A stretch of DNA of 64,000 bases from Gnetum montanum (lineage: Eukaryota > Streptophyta > Gnetopsida > Gnetales > Gnetaceae): the NCBI GenBank assembly GCA_015680685.1, contig MNCI01022376.1:16991-80990 (forward strand). Reading direction: 5' to 3'. Position numbers and translations under genes: made by a program. The notes under the pieces were generated by a model. That model ran no database searches. It saw only the letters and a list, made by a program, of their open reading frames with translations, and was not told the origin of the DNA. Below are positions 48,300 through 60,202 of this stretch, piece after piece. How positions within the stretch are numbered: position 1 is the stretch's first letter; the number at the start of each line of letters is the position of its first letter.

Positions 48300-49870
48300 A
48301 CCACTGAGTGTTCTCTTGTTGTGTGGTTGCTACATATAGGCACTGTTGTATCTGTGTTTCTTGGGCATACTAGTTGCATGCAGAAGATGCTGAGCATTCC
48401 TCCATGTCATCACCCTCTGAGTCATTGTATGTGATGCATGGAAATTTCTTCTTTCTTCTTGATCTTTCCATAAATATTTTCTTTAGATATTTCCAAGGAA
48501 AGATCATGGATCCATAGGCACACGTTGATGGTACTGAGCCATGCCCTCCCTATTATAATTGGGAAGTCCCCTTTGTTACTGTTGACTTCTATCACCAGGA
48601 AATCAGCTGGGTATGACCAACCACACACAGTCGTAACAATGTCCTCCACCAATCCCAAGGGAATGGTGATGGATTGGTCAACCAACTCTATTTGAATATT
48701 TCTCTTCTTAAGTGGAGACAGGTTCTAGGCTTTATACATTTCTCGTGAGATTAAGTTGACTCCGGAACCTGAGTCAAGAAGAGCTTTACGTGGTTTGTTT
48801 CCGCTAACTTAGAGGTAAATTAAGGGACTTCCAAGATCAGAGAGTTTCCTAGGAAGGTGGCCCACCTTTATCTAGTCAGTAACGGTATGTGTTAACATAA
48901 CCATATGTGTTAAGCCATGTTGTTGGTTTGAAGGAAGCTTCGAAGCCTTATTTTTTGGAGGAGCGTGCACAGACTCAACCGCTTGTGGTTGTGAGAGCTT
49001 GTTTCAGATTTTGGTTCTGAAGAAAGGTCTTCTCTTTGTGCAGTTGTCAAAACTAGCAGTAGGTTGAAGATTTACAGCTCTTGTAGCATTACATTGTTGC
49101 ATTTGAGTGGGGAGTTCCCCTTGCATTTTTGGAGCGGGTGGTAGTGGAACTATCGGCGTATGAGTGGCGGCTGGATTCGGAGGATGGTACGTGTGTGGTA
49201 TGTCTTCCATAGGAGAAGGAGTTCTAAAATACTCCTGAACTTGGTAGTGACATTGTGGGGTTGCGTGACCCATAGAGTCACTTGGAGAAATCGGTTGCTG
49301 CACGTAGTAGCCATACAAGTGTGGTTGTTGCTAAGGGTATTGTTTTCTAGGCGATGGCATCCCCCATGACTGTGGGTATTGCCACTGCTGATGTTGCCTG
49401 ATAGGTTGTGGTAGAGTTCCACTTGGGTAATACGTTAATAGTTGGTGGAACTACCTTGGGTTACCTTGGGGATAAGGTAACCTTCAGGGTGCCTGCCGTC
49501 TGTTAAGTCTTGGGTTGAGTGCATACACCCCAGATTCTTGTAGATGTGAGATTATTGGGCAACATCCCTTAGGATGGTCATATTGGTAGATTTCACATCC
49601 ACCGTCATTGTTTGTATCCAAATCCACAACCTCATCAGTGATAGTCATTTTTCCCTTACCCCTATCACGTGCATGGCCTGAATCTCTCTGCTTTTTCTTA
49701 CCATGGTCACTACTTCGTTCCTCCTTAGACTCCTCTACCATTTTTAGGATAGTTTAAATTTTGCTATCTAAGGAGCTCCATATTTCATCAACCTTAGCTG
49801 ATACTTCGGTTGTTAGATTTTGAAGTGGCAAGGTTTTTCTATTCACCAACTCTTCGAGTGGTGACTCATC
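48300..49870 (-). pseudogene. Gag C-terminal part and protease of the middle element
   Basis: Continues the gag that is broken at 49871 by the inner element. It shows the helical linker, a zinc knuckle remnant near 49570 (CEIYQYDHPKGCCPI, second Cys replaced by Tyr), a Pro/His-rich part (YGYYVQQPISPSDSMGHA, 49260-49318) and a basic stretch (KRRPFFRTKI). The retropepsin has ALLDSGSGVNLIS at about 48750-48785 and GDFPIIIGRAWLST near 48545. Protease shares the gag frame apart from stops. Confidence 0.85.
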
Positions 49871-49875
49871 CTCTT
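49871..49875. other. Target-site duplication of the inner element, left copy
   Basis: ctctt, repeated at 58498-58502. The unbroken equivalent in the related gag is ctcatcctcttcatc near 1810-1824. Confidence 0.9.
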
Positions 49876-50697
49876 TGATGAGTGGCAAGATACCCCTATA
49901 CTCAACCATACGAATACGAGCGTTTTCACATGCGATCCGGTCGAACTCCGCAAACGGACTAGTTTTGGCACCTACACAGTTATCCTTAGGTTGCAGTTCG
50001 CTGTCTTCCCACCTGGACTAGTACTATATTTTTCATGTATGGTTTAGTCCAGAGTGAGGTGTATGATGTGTTCCTAATCTAATGCTACTCCTGAAGATAA
50101 TGAAAAGTAATATTAACTAAGATAAGCTAGGAGGGAAAGGATAAGAGAATCTAATCTAGCCTATGTGTGATGAGCATTGATCATCTGTACATACCTTGGA
50201 CTTCGTGCATGACTACCACTGGGATTACCAAGCATAGATCCTAGGTACGCCACTGGGTTACCAAGTATTCACACTTAAGAGCTCTTAATCAAGTCGTACT
50301 CATTCGGCATTTCTAGGAGGTAAGGGTGAGAGAAACTAATTATGAAAGTAGTAAATAACAATTAAATAACAATTAACAAAGTGAATGATACAATGATGAA
50401 GTAATCTCGATCTTTATTGCAGGTCATGTGCGCGTCCAAGTACGTCACACTCGAATAAAGAATGTCGTACAATTACATTCACCACACTGCGAGAAGACAC
50501 TGGAAAAATAATTTATCTGTGGAGGGATCAAACTACCAGAGCTTCGCTACTCCTATTCTATTGATGGCAAACAAGGGAGAGCCGCTTCTTATTTATAGAC
50601 ATTGCAGTGGATTGCAATATCGCATACGCGATATCGCAAGGGATGACGCGATATCGCGTATGTAATATCACGGCCTATGCAATATCGCGTCCCATCA
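49876..50697 (-). repeat. 3' LTR of the inner element
   Basis: TGATGAGTGG...gtcccatca. Minus-strand TATA at 50588-50597 and a palindrome array at 50613-50690. The paired motifs ggattaccaagca and gggttaccaagta lie at 50220-50262. About 29 of the first 200 positions differ from the 5' LTR by hand count. Confidence 0.88.
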
Positions 50698-50711
50698 TAC
50701 CCCCACAACTA
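50698..50711 (-). other. Polypurine tract of the inner element
   Basis: Plus-strand tacccccacaacta directly beside the 3' LTR, i.e. TAGTTGTGGGGGTA on the coding strand. Confidence 0.75.
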
Positions 50712-50848
50712 AATGAAAACTCATCCTCGAGTTACAGTGATTAACTAGTGGATAGGTATGGGATTATTAACTGGAAAAATGGAATGATGCTGCAATGTGG
50801 GAAGAAAACACAACACACAAAATATGTATAACAAGAAAAATGTGATAC

Positions 50849-53609
50849 TCATGTAGTTCCTGGTGGCAGTGGATCCTCCATTGGTGCCTTCCCTTTGTCT
50901 TGTGATCCAGGTTTTGAGGGTTGATTATGCTGAAGTATGGCCTGGAGCTTCTTCTCTTTAGTTCGAGGGTCTTGTGTCATCCATGCTAATGTTCTAATGT
51001 TTGACGGAGTCAGCACTTCCCACGGATAAGGTACTTGTGGGAACATTTGGTTGGCTTTGACATACCATGCCACGAACACCCGTCATTCCTCTTCATAGGC
51101 TCTAGCTTTATTCTTGTATTCATGAAGGTCTACTAGCTATCGAGCCAAGTCGGCTATGACATCTTTTTGTCCCTGGTAGTTGGCTTTTACCACCTCAAGT
51201 TCAGAATTTACAACATCTAGTTTCTCCACCAGCTTCTTGCGCTCTGCAAATTCTGCTTCAAATTTGATATGGGTGGTTGCTACCTACTACTCGAGCTCTG
51301 ACCTCGGGTGCCCTACTATTAACATGGCAAGGTTGGCATATCTAAGGTTTTCCAACTCCATGTACTCTGTCAAGTCTTGGATCTGCAAGTCCCAGTTCTT
51401 AACTTCCGCTTGGTGGGCGAAGGCATATGTGTCCAATATGGCCCACCAATCAGTGTGTTGAGCACTAATGGTATTGATTTGGGCCTTGGCCATATGGATC
51501 TCCTTCTCTAGGATTTGTTTGTACATCCCCACCTGATCCTGGAAGTGATCCTTTAGATTTTCATGTCATTTAGCCTCATTTTGCCATGTGCTATTTCAAT
51601 TACTAATTTTTGGCGAATAGCACGTACCTCCTCCATTGAGAGGGTTTGATTTTCTTTGGCTAAACAGCTTACATCTCGATTGACTTGGATGAATTGTTCT
51701 CGTAGTTGATAAAAGTATTCAACAAGAACGTTCTTTTGCTTTTCTACAGTAGTCAACTGAATATTGTCTGTTGCAAGCTATTGATTCTCTTCTTGTAGGG
51801 CCTTGAGTGCCTTAAGATGCACATGGGTTTGCACCTATGCTGCAAAGGCATGCCAAACAGCTGTCTCCTTTTCTTCTACCAAATTTTTATTCTCTACAAT
51901 CAACTTTGTTAGTTTCTCCGTTCTAAAAGTTTCTAACTGGTCTGCGAGAACAAATTGCAAGGGGTCCCGCTGTGCTACTTGTAAGGCCATGAGCTGCTCT
52001 TATAACTTCTGCACTTCAGCTTCAGCATGCTCTACCCTTACTTTTGTTAAGACCAATTTCCCCTTTGTGGAAATGAGGTCTAAATGAATTGCTGTGACAT
52101 CCTGAGGGATGTCAAACAGGGATGTCATTACTTTCCCTATTTGAAGCAATCTATCAAGCACATCCTCATGTTCTGCAGGAGTCATCAAGGTTCCTGCCAA
52201 AGTTTGACCATCCCGTGCTCCTGTGAGATCTACCAATGGCACAACAGGTACATTGAAGGATTCTTTAATGTGGTCTGTCATCACATCTGCAACTCCCGTA
52301 GAATTCTAGTGTTGCATGACCACCACAGTGGCACCTTCACCAGTCTCTAGCTACACCTGAAAAGATGTCGCGTTTCCTAAGATCTGTTGTGACCATCTAC
52401 TTTTCCCTCCTCTTATTTGAATAGATATTTCTCCCCTTGTGCAATATAACAAAATAGTAGGCTATCTAGCATCATCGATGACATAGAAGAGGTTTGTGTC
52501 ATCATAGCTTCCCCAACTGACCGTCTCAGCGATGGCCCAAAGATGGCTCATCGATGGTCTGTAGTCTTGCGGCGGTGGCAAATCCTAGCCTGTGCTAGGC
52601 TCTGCTTCTTATTATTGGCTGGGACCTATGGCTAGAGGTTAACTGGTTCCCACCACATGTTCTTCTTCTTGTTCTGGTCCCATCTCTTCGCTAGTGCTCT
52701 TTCTTGGAGCTAGCGCCTTTAGCAACTCTGCGTATGAAGCAGTTTGGGCTTTCCGGAGGACATCATTGGTGTATCCCCAAATACCAGCACATCAGCAAAG
52801 CTTTCTAATAAGATAGGGGAAAGGCAATGCCATCTTCCCTATCTTTCGTTATTCGAACCACCTCAGGATCTTTGTCAAATATAGATGGGGTAGGTTAGCA
52901 TTAACCTTTCCCATCAACATTGCACATCCTCTAGCCGCATACGTTGATATTCTTTTAATGCCCTTTGTGGGGAAGAGGTGATATGTTCCAATTTTGAAAT
53001 AGACTCTCTCTTCCATCATCAATTCACCAAAAGCTTTGTCTTTTCCATAAGCCTTCTCTAACCAGTCCTTTCACACATCAAGGTCTGAACAGGTAGATAA
53101 CTGAGCAACATGGGGGCCTGTATTCGAAATGTTTAACACTTTTGAAATTACCTATGTAGAGAAGTCAACTATCACACCACAAATATTTATAGTGGTGCCT
53201 TGTTCCCTATTGTGCCAAAACTAGTACATTTTTGCTAGGTACCAGGCACCAATTTCAGAGAGGATAGGCCAAAATGGGGATCCTTTGAGGTGATCCCTAA
53301 CGGCCTCAGGAGCGAACTCTATGAATGATTTAAAGTTCAATTCCATAATCACCGCAGTGAATGTGGACTTCTTGTGGATGGCCTGAACGCATTCTTGGGA
53401 CAACATGAGTTGTTGTCCTAGTTCAGGCGCTACAATAGCTCCTCCTTCTACTGCCTGGACTATCTGGTAGGAGGTTCATCTTGATGAATGCTAAATGATT
53501 GATCCTCCTATTCTACATGTTGTCTGGCATGTCTTTGTCTTCCACCTCTCTGAGCTCATTTACTTCCACCTTGGGTAGGACCTTCCTGTTGTCCACGTTT
53601 CGGGGCCAT
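50849..53609 (-). pseudogene. Second ORF of the inner element: unknown coiled-coil protein
   Basis: Opens at ATG 53609 (MAPKRGQQEGPTQGG) and ends TGA at 50849, about 900 codons with at least two frame changes and about ten or more stops. The N-terminus is basic and Gln/Arg-rich. A globular part at about 52590-53400 shows FVPEAVRDHLKGSPFW-like and IGAWYLAKMY segments, INICGVIVDFST, and FKIGTYHLFPTKGIKRIS then NANLPHLYLTKI. This loosely recalls the plant retroelement-associated domain sometimes called putative plant transposon protein, but that is inference only. A linker follows, then long coiled coil at about 51290-52090 (KVRVEHAEAEVQKL, LETFRTEKLTKLIVENKNLV, YFYQLREQFIQVNRD). The tail ends DPLPPGTT. 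There are no RT, integrase or protease motifs. Its position before the 3' LTR is where Athila elements carry an env-like ORF, but no membrane segment was seen. Confidence 0.6.
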
Positions 53610-54080
53610 CTGTAATCACACGAACCAAGTGTTAGTAAGGTTGGTTTTGAAGTTAAGTTATACCTTACTGCTTGCCTTAATTAATGATCTTATGTTATCA
53701 CATGTGATAGTGCCTGAAAGTTTGTAATAATGAGTCCTGTGACTTCAGTGGTTTCCATTTTATTCTCCTGGTATACCTAAGGGTTAAATGATTTTTAGGC
53801 ACAATTATTCTAAGTGTTAAAGTTAATTACCCTAACTGATGTCCTTTGGGCGATGATAAATTTCAAAAAAGTTAAGCACTTTTCGACAAGTGTCTCTCCC
53901 CCATGACTAAACTGAACACTCCGAGTTCAAGCAGGTTCAAACAGAATAAAAATCGGAGTACCAGCGAGCGAGATATGATGAGAAAAGAAAGGGTCATGCA
54001 ATCGCAACTCGCAGAGAAAAATTTCAAAACCTCCCCTAGTGTGAATAGAAAAATGATGCTAAGTGTTGTGGTGGGGGTAC
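53610..54080 (-). promoter_or_regulatory. Leader of the second ORF
   Basis: About 470 bp between the TATA block and the ATG. It contains another TTTAGTCATGGGGGAGAG copy (complement of 53894-53911), a PPT-like string. Several upstream ATGs are present, so the leader may be spliced or simply decayed. Confidence 0.4.
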
Positions 54081-54175
54081 CTATTTATAGGTAAATGGGA
54101 CACGATATCGCGTACGATACATTGCATACGCGATATCACGTGGAACGTGATATCTCATACGCGATATCTCATCCC
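54081..54175 (-). promoter_or_regulatory. Internal promoter-like block: CGATATCG array and TATA box
   Basis: On the minus strand the order is GATATCGCGTATGAGATATC, further palindromes (GATATCGCG, CGCGATATCGTG), then CCTATAAATAGG (54080-54091). This is the same order and spacing as in the LTR U3 regions, but here it lies about 470 bp upstream of the second ORF. It probably drives a separate transcript or is a captured LTR piece. Confidence 0.55.
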
Positions 54176-54179
54176 TAGT

Positions 54180-55552
54180 AATGTGAGACACCATGAAAAT
54201 ACCAAAATTTTTAATAGATTTTCTTAAAATAAATGTTGAATATTGAGGACATTGGTAATTATTAAGATGGTCTAGGGTAATTTCATTGATTTGAGAGGCA
54301 CAATGATAATGGTGTGGATTTATCAATAAAACCTTGGGTGGTAAGAAAAAGGGTATGTAATGGTACATTGGAACGTTAAAATTTAGAGGGATAATAGTAG
54401 GGAAAGAATGTTAGGAAAAATGATGCTAAGGGTAAGAAATGGTAGGTGTGAGCTGTTTCATAAGTAAAGATTACAAAAGATTACACAAGTGGGTTCTTCC
54501 CAAAGCAGGTTCCAACCTATAATGCCCTTGTGTAACCACACTTAAAGTTTCCGTGGGTACTAGAAGGGTTAAATGTAATCCACACTAACTCCACAAAACA
54601 CACACATGTAAATATCACCGGAATGAGATGAAAATTCTATGCTACACAGGACACGAGCTATAATTACATGAACAGTGAGATGAGACAAACTATAGAAAAG
54701 GATCATAGAAATTGGGACATGAGGTAACTGACCCAAGGCACAGTGAATCCTGCATGTAAAGCATGATTAAGGTGTCAATAGCCCATCGTTCCAAGATCAG
54801 GACCAAGTCCATTCCTCTAATCAATAACATCGCATTGTTTCATCGCATGATGAGCAACTATGAGAGTCCCATAACAATAAGGTATATGATCACTTGGCGT
54901 TTTGTTCAAGGGAGGAGTGCTTTTCTTTTGTGGCACTTTCTTTTCTTTTTCTTTTCTTTCTTTTTGAATACTGAATCCATAGAAGCCACCAACCTTCAGG
55001 CATGGGTGCATGTCTTTCCAATGGGACCCCCTAGAACAGCGTTTGATTTTCAAGTGTCCTTTCTTTTGATTACTCTTACTCCCATTTTTATTAGATCTAC
55101 AAGGATCTTAGTACAACCATATTGCATGATAACTCCCACAGAGGTCACCAAGGAGAATCCACAAATCCCCTTGATGTCACACCCTAATCATTCCCTCTTG
55201 GTCCATCCTTCTTCATTCTGGGTACAATGAACACAAAATTAATTTTAAGTTTTGAAATGTCAAGAATATCACTATACCCTCAAACAAAACCTCTTATTTG
55301 TAGAATGGATGAGTGGGTGTAATGGGCTCACTATTCCAAATAATTGATCACTCATGACTTAATAATATAGAACACACCTCAACCAACGATCCACATGAGT
55401 GTTTTATTCATAGATGAGATTACTTACAAAAACGTAAAAAGACAACAACACAAAAACATAGAAAGATAAAACAAGACGTTAAAAAATGAAAAACTAGAAA
55501 ACAAAAAGTTCTAAAATTAAAGAAAATGAAAAATATTTATTAATCCTGCTTG
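54180..55552 (-). other. Post-gag non-coding block of the inner element
   Basis: Aligns in reverse with 14224-15545. It contains the conserved motif in reverse (54487-54505, aagtgggttcttcccaaag), a T/C-rich run near 54930-54965 and the A-rich run after gag (55430-55540). No coding signal. Confidence 0.65.
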
Positions 55553-57535
55553 TTATTTAGAATGGGGATATCCCCCATAACTAATCGGTTGAGCATGGCA
55601 AGGATTAATAAATGGACGATGAGGATCCTTGCATGTTGGAAATATTGGAACTAGTCCATACTTACCCCATTCGGGTTCACACACTTGATTATAGTAAGCA
55701 TAGTGGGGCACTTTATACGATGTAGTTCCCGGATAACAAGTGGACCCACTATGATGTTTAGGACCGTTAGATGGTATGCAAGGATTGGTCTGATGCTTCC
55801 CATGGTTGTGTTCATTGGGACGTATGGCTATTGGAGCATTAGTTGTTGGCCCTGATAAAGTTACATGAGGCATTGGGTTTGAAGGTAAGGGTGCACCATA
55901 GTGTGGGACTTGTGCTGAGTTGGAGGATGCAGTGGCCTTGGAATTGTGTTGTCCCTTCTTATGGCCATGTCTAAAGAAGGGGCGCTTTTGGTGTTGAGGA
56001 GGCTTTTCACTACTGTTAGTAGCAGTAGCACAAGTGTTGTTCGTGGGTTGCGGTGGTGCATACACCTTAGGAATAGTTGGTGGCGATGTAGAAGGAGGGA
56101 AAGGATGAGAATATTAAAAGTTAGGAGGAGTATAAGGTGCACAAGGTGGTGGTTGTGTTGGAGGCCTGGGTTAGTAGTATTGTGGAGAATAGTAATGTGG
56201 TGAGATAGAGTATGTTGGCTCAGGTGGAGAAACAAGATGTTAAACATGATAAGCATTTGGATTTGGAGGATACGAAGGGTGTCTCCAGTCCAAGTGTGGT
56301 CTCCCCCACGACTGGGATTGTTGCCACTGTGATCAAACACAGTATCTTTGTACGAACTCTGGATGTAACGTATTTCCCCAATACTCATGTAAATGTAACA
56401 ATATTGGGCATTGGCCCTTGGGGTGATCATACAGGCATAGGTTGCATTCATATGTATGATTGGTAGTTGAGCACTTATTTTCTTTAGCCCTTCTTTCCAA
56501 TTGTCTAATGTTTTTTCCTACCTCTTGGGTTGTTGAAACTCTATCTCCAATGTTGTTGATAAATTCTCCACACTTTTGATTCATCCAGTCCAACATCTTA
56601 TTGATCTTTGCCTTGGCTTCTTCTAATGTTTGTTGTATTGGAAAAGATGAGTCTTTCTCCTTGTGATTGGTTGATTTCTCATTTTTAGGATCATGGACCC
56701 TTGTTAAGTTGAATTTTGGGTCCCATTGATGTTTTTCAACACTCTCCCATCAAGTGATTTCTCCTTCTTCTTTTGCTACCCGCTTAATAAGCTCTTGGAC
56801 TTGATGGGTTCGTAGTTCATATAATTGACCTTGGGCATACATTCCTAAGGTCTCTCTTGTTTCATTACGTAGCCCATCAATGATATGGTACATTAGCCTT
56901 TCCTCGGAAAACCCATGGCCTGGGCAGTTGTTTTACAATGCATAATATATTTCTAAGGCCATGTCCAAGGGTTCATGTTGTGCTTGTTTCCACTCTTGGA
57001 TTTGTTTCCTCAAGGCTGACACTCTTGAGTAGGTTTGATATTTTTCATTAAATACTTCTACCATTGTTGACCAACATCATATTGAATTTGGTTTTAACGA
57101 TCTATACCATACTTTTGCTTGGTCAACGAGTGTCATAGGGAAGAGCTTAAGTTTTTTCCACCCGTTATCAATGTTATTCCACATACAGGCATCCCAGAAG
57201 GCTTGTAAATGTTGATGCAGATCTAAATCATAGCCTCCTAAAAAAGTAGGAAAGTTGTTTAAATCGAGCCTGGGTAGACGGCTCTCTTTACGATGCCTAT
57301 GGGAGATTCGAACAACCTCTTGTGTTTGTGTTAAGCTTGTAGTGGCTAGTGGGGGTTCATCATCACCTTTTAAGTTATGCCTTCATATGTTGTGATGACG
57401 TTGTTTTTGTTCATATTTATAAGAAACTCCCACTTCAAGTTGCATAATCCAATCTTCATCATTGTATAGTTTGTTGGTTCTCCAATGAACTTCCTCACTA
57501 AGTGTGGCATGATTTTTGTCTTGTAGGAGAGGCAT
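55553..57535 (-). pseudogene. Gag of the inner element
   Basis: ATG at 57535 (MPLLQDKNHATLSEEVHWRT) to a stop at 55553, about 660 codons with only a few stops and shifts; the best-kept gag of its group. The Gag domain lies at about 56790-57270 (LDLNNFPTFLGGYDLD, WKKLKLFPMTLVDQAKVWYR, VEVFNEKYQTYSRVSALRKQ, CPGHGFSEERLMYHIIDGL). A charged helical linker is followed by the knuckle CNLCLYDHPKGQCPI at about 56395-56440, with Cys-x2-Cys intact. A Pro/His/Ser-rich tail ends ISYGGYPHSK. No protease follows. Confidence 0.82.
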
Positions 57536-57648
57536 TGTTGTGTGTGAATTTATGTGACTTTTTTATAATTGCTTCTTTTTAAGAGATATATCATTAAGTT
57601 CTTTATAGTGACCTTGTATGATATAACTAATCTAGATAACTAGCACTG

Positions 57649-57666
57649 TCCCTGGCAACGGCGCCA
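57649..57666 (-). other. tRNA-Asp primer-binding site, best preserved
   Basis: Plus-strand tccctggcaacggcgcca matches the tRNA-Asp 3' end at 17 of 18 bases. It supports the family primer assignment. Confidence 0.92.
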
Positions 57667-57667
57667 A

Positions 57668-58497
57668 TAATGAGCGGTGAGGTACCCTTACACCCAACCA
57701 TATGAATATGAGCGTTTTCACATGTGATCCAGTTGAACTCCGCAGACGAACTAGTTGTGGCACCTAGATAGTTATCCTTAGGTCACAGTTCACTATCTTC
57801 CCACCTGGACTAGTATTATATTTGTCACATATGTTTTAGTCCAGAGTGAGGTTTATGCTGTGTTCCTAATCTAATGCTACTCTTGAAGGTAATGAAAAGT
57901 AATATTAACTAAGCTAAGCTAGAAGGGAAAGGGTAAGAGAATCTAATATAGCCTAAGTATGATGAGCATCCATTCCTTGATCATCCATACACACCTTGGA
58001 CTTCATGCATGACTACCACTGGGATTACCAAGCACAGATCCTAGGTACGCCATTGTGTTACCAAGTAGTCAGACTTAAGAGCTCGTAATCAAGTCGTACT
58101 CAGTCTGCATTTCTAGGAGATAAGGGTGAGAGAAACTAATTATGAAATCAGTAAATAACAATTAAATAACAATTAACAAAGTGAATGCTGCAATGATGAA
58201 GTAATCTCAATCTTTATTGCCAGTCATGTGCACGTCCAAGTACGTCACACTCGAATAAAGAATGTCGTACAATTACATTCACCACACTACGGGCAGACAC
58301 TGGAAAAATAATCTATCTCTGGAGGGATCAAATTGGCAGAGCTTCACTACTCCTATTCTATTGATGCCAAAAAAGGGATACATGCTTCTTATTTATAGAC
58401 ATTTTGATGGATGGCGATATCGTGTACGCGATATCGCGGGGGATGCGTTATCGCGGCAGATGCGATATCGCGGCCTATGCGATATCGTGTCCCATCA
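57668..58497 (-). repeat. 5' LTR of the inner element
   Basis: taatgagcgg...gtcccatca. Minus-strand TATA at 58388-58397. The palindrome array at 58410-58490 includes several perfect gcgatatcgc copies. The R/U5 side carries the paired ggattaccaagca and gtgttaccaagta motifs at 58020-58062. Confidence 0.88.
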
Positions 58498-60056
58498 CTC
58501 TTCCTCAAAGAATCTTACTCCCTTCTTTCAGAGGAAAGAATCACGGTTATATTCTTCCACACTTTTTCTTTTTTGTAGCTCCCCTTCTTCTTTAGCTACT
58601 TGCTCCAACAATCGATGAATTTCATGGGATCTAAGTTCAGATAGACTCCCTTGGGCGTATGTCCCAAGGGTTCTCCTAGTTTCATGTCTTAGCCCATCTA
58701 CGAGGTGGCAGAGTTGATCCTGTTGTGCATAACCATGGCCCAGGCAACGATGTAGCAATGCATAATATCAGCCCATGGTAGCATCCAAGGGTTTGTGATT
58801 ACCCTGCTTCCATCCTTGGATCTATTTACACAAGTTGGACACTTTGGAGTACGTTTGGTATTTATCGTTAAACAATTCTAGCATTGTACTCCACCTCCTA
58901 ATGGTTTTTGGCTCTAAGGACCGGTACCAACTCTCTGCTTCTTTTATGAGTGTCCTAGGGAATAACTTTAACTTCTGCCACTCATTTTCGATATTTTGCA
59001 AGGCACAAGCATCATGAAATGCCTATAAGTGATTTTTTGGATTAGCGTTATATACCCCCTCAAAGCCTGGGATATTATTCATATCTAATCTCTTGATCCA
59101 GGTATCTTTTTGATGCCTTGTAGGTATCCTCACAACCTATGTAATGTCTAACATACTCCAGGTTTCTAGTAGGGGTTTGTCATGATCATCTCTCTCATGA
59201 CATCTATGATGCCTACGTGGTTCCCTACTTTCCCTTCTTTCATGCCTTGACTCTCTCGAATGCCCTCGTCCTCACTCTCGACTCTCTCTTTGAGGTCTCT
59301 CCTCTCGCTTACCCTTATCCTCACCGTTGTGCTCTTTGTGATTGCGTCCTGATGTGGAAGGAGAGGATGAATGATGTGATGAAGGGGAAGAAGAAGGAGA
59401 ACCATCACCATGACGATGTTTCTTCCCTTCTCTTCTATGGCTACAGCCCCGATCGTGATGACGATCTAAGTGCTCGTCCTTGTCATGTGTTTTTGTTCCC
59501 TCGGTGAACACTTGGTGTTCATGGGGATCAGAAACAAGATTGTGTATTGTGGAGTGTAGGTTCTAATACCCCACCTCCTCACTATTGTTAGGAGGGGGAA
59601 CATCATTTGATGAAGAACCTATTATGATTGGTTCACCATCTCCAATTTCTCTTAGGACGTGCGGGACCTCTTTTCCCTTCAATAATGTATGGTGGCTCTC
59701 CTATCATGAGTTCCTTAAACATTGTACTTCTATGGGATGGTAGTCCTTATGCTATAATCACATGCAACGTATTTAGCATATAGTTGCATCATGCCTATTT
59801 GTGCAAGCGCACGAAGGAGCATGTTGGGGATTGCACGATCTGGGGGTAACACTATGTTACCTTGCAAATGACGCCAACGTAGTTGTTCATCCTGATGGAG
59901 GATAAAAGTAAAATCAAGTATATACTCATTGGGATGAATATATACCACCCAATACTATTGAGGAACTGGCAGATCTGGGTTACGTGTGTTAGACCATCGA
60001 CGGTCTCTTGTGTGAACCCTAGGTGGTGAAGTGCTTTTATGAGAAGAAGAAGACAT
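58498..60056 (-). pseudogene. Gag N-terminal part of the middle element
   Basis: ATG at 60056 (MSSSSHKSTSPPRVHTRDRR), then FTFILHQDEQLRWRHLQGNI, the Arg/His/Ser/Glu-rich linker (59166-59511), and the Gag domain to about 58530 (LLHRCLGHGYAQQDQLCHLV, GLRHETRRTLGTYAQGSL). The frame is cut at 58502 by the inner element and resumes at 49870. Stops are also present, so it was probably decaying independently of the insertion. Confidence 0.82.
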
Positions 60057-60183
60057 TGTTATCTTACTCAATGTGCTATTGACTGTTGTTTAAAATTTCT
60101 TCTAATTAATCCTAAGGGTTCATTTAAGCTTCCCAACGATGTGGATGATTTCCTATGTTCTACTTAGCGCACAAACAACTTAG

Positions 60184-60201
60184 TCCCTCACAATGGCGCC
60201 A
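60184..60201 (-). other. tRNA-Asp primer-binding site of the middle element
   Basis: Plus-strand tccctcacaatggcgcca matches the tRNA-Asp 3' end at 14 of 18 bases; the eight bases that pair with the tRNA tip are intact. Confidence 0.82.
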
Positions 60202-60202
60202 A

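Larger units (their letters stand above)
49876..58497 (-). mobile_element. Inner element of the nest: Gag plus coiled-coil ORF, no protease or pol
   Basis: 3' LTR 49876-50697, PPT 50698-50711, second ORF 50849-53609, an internal array-plus-TATA promoter-like block 54081-54175, post-gag block 54180-55552, gag 55553-57535, primer site 57649-57666, 5' LTR 57668-58497; 8,622 bp, flanked by ctctt. No retropepsin, RT, RNase H or integrase motif was found on either strand. It resembles the described idea of gag-only non-autonomous LTR elements (TR-GAG), but with an extra long ORF. Confidence 0.88.

Noticed and set aside
50849-53609. Envelope gene
   Set aside because: The position fits an env-like ORF, but no signal peptide, transmembrane span or cleavage motif can be read; coiled coil alone is not enough.
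57649-57666. tRNA-Asp gene
   Set aside because: Only the 3'-terminal 18 bases are matched; the rest of the cloverleaf is absent. It is a primer-binding site.
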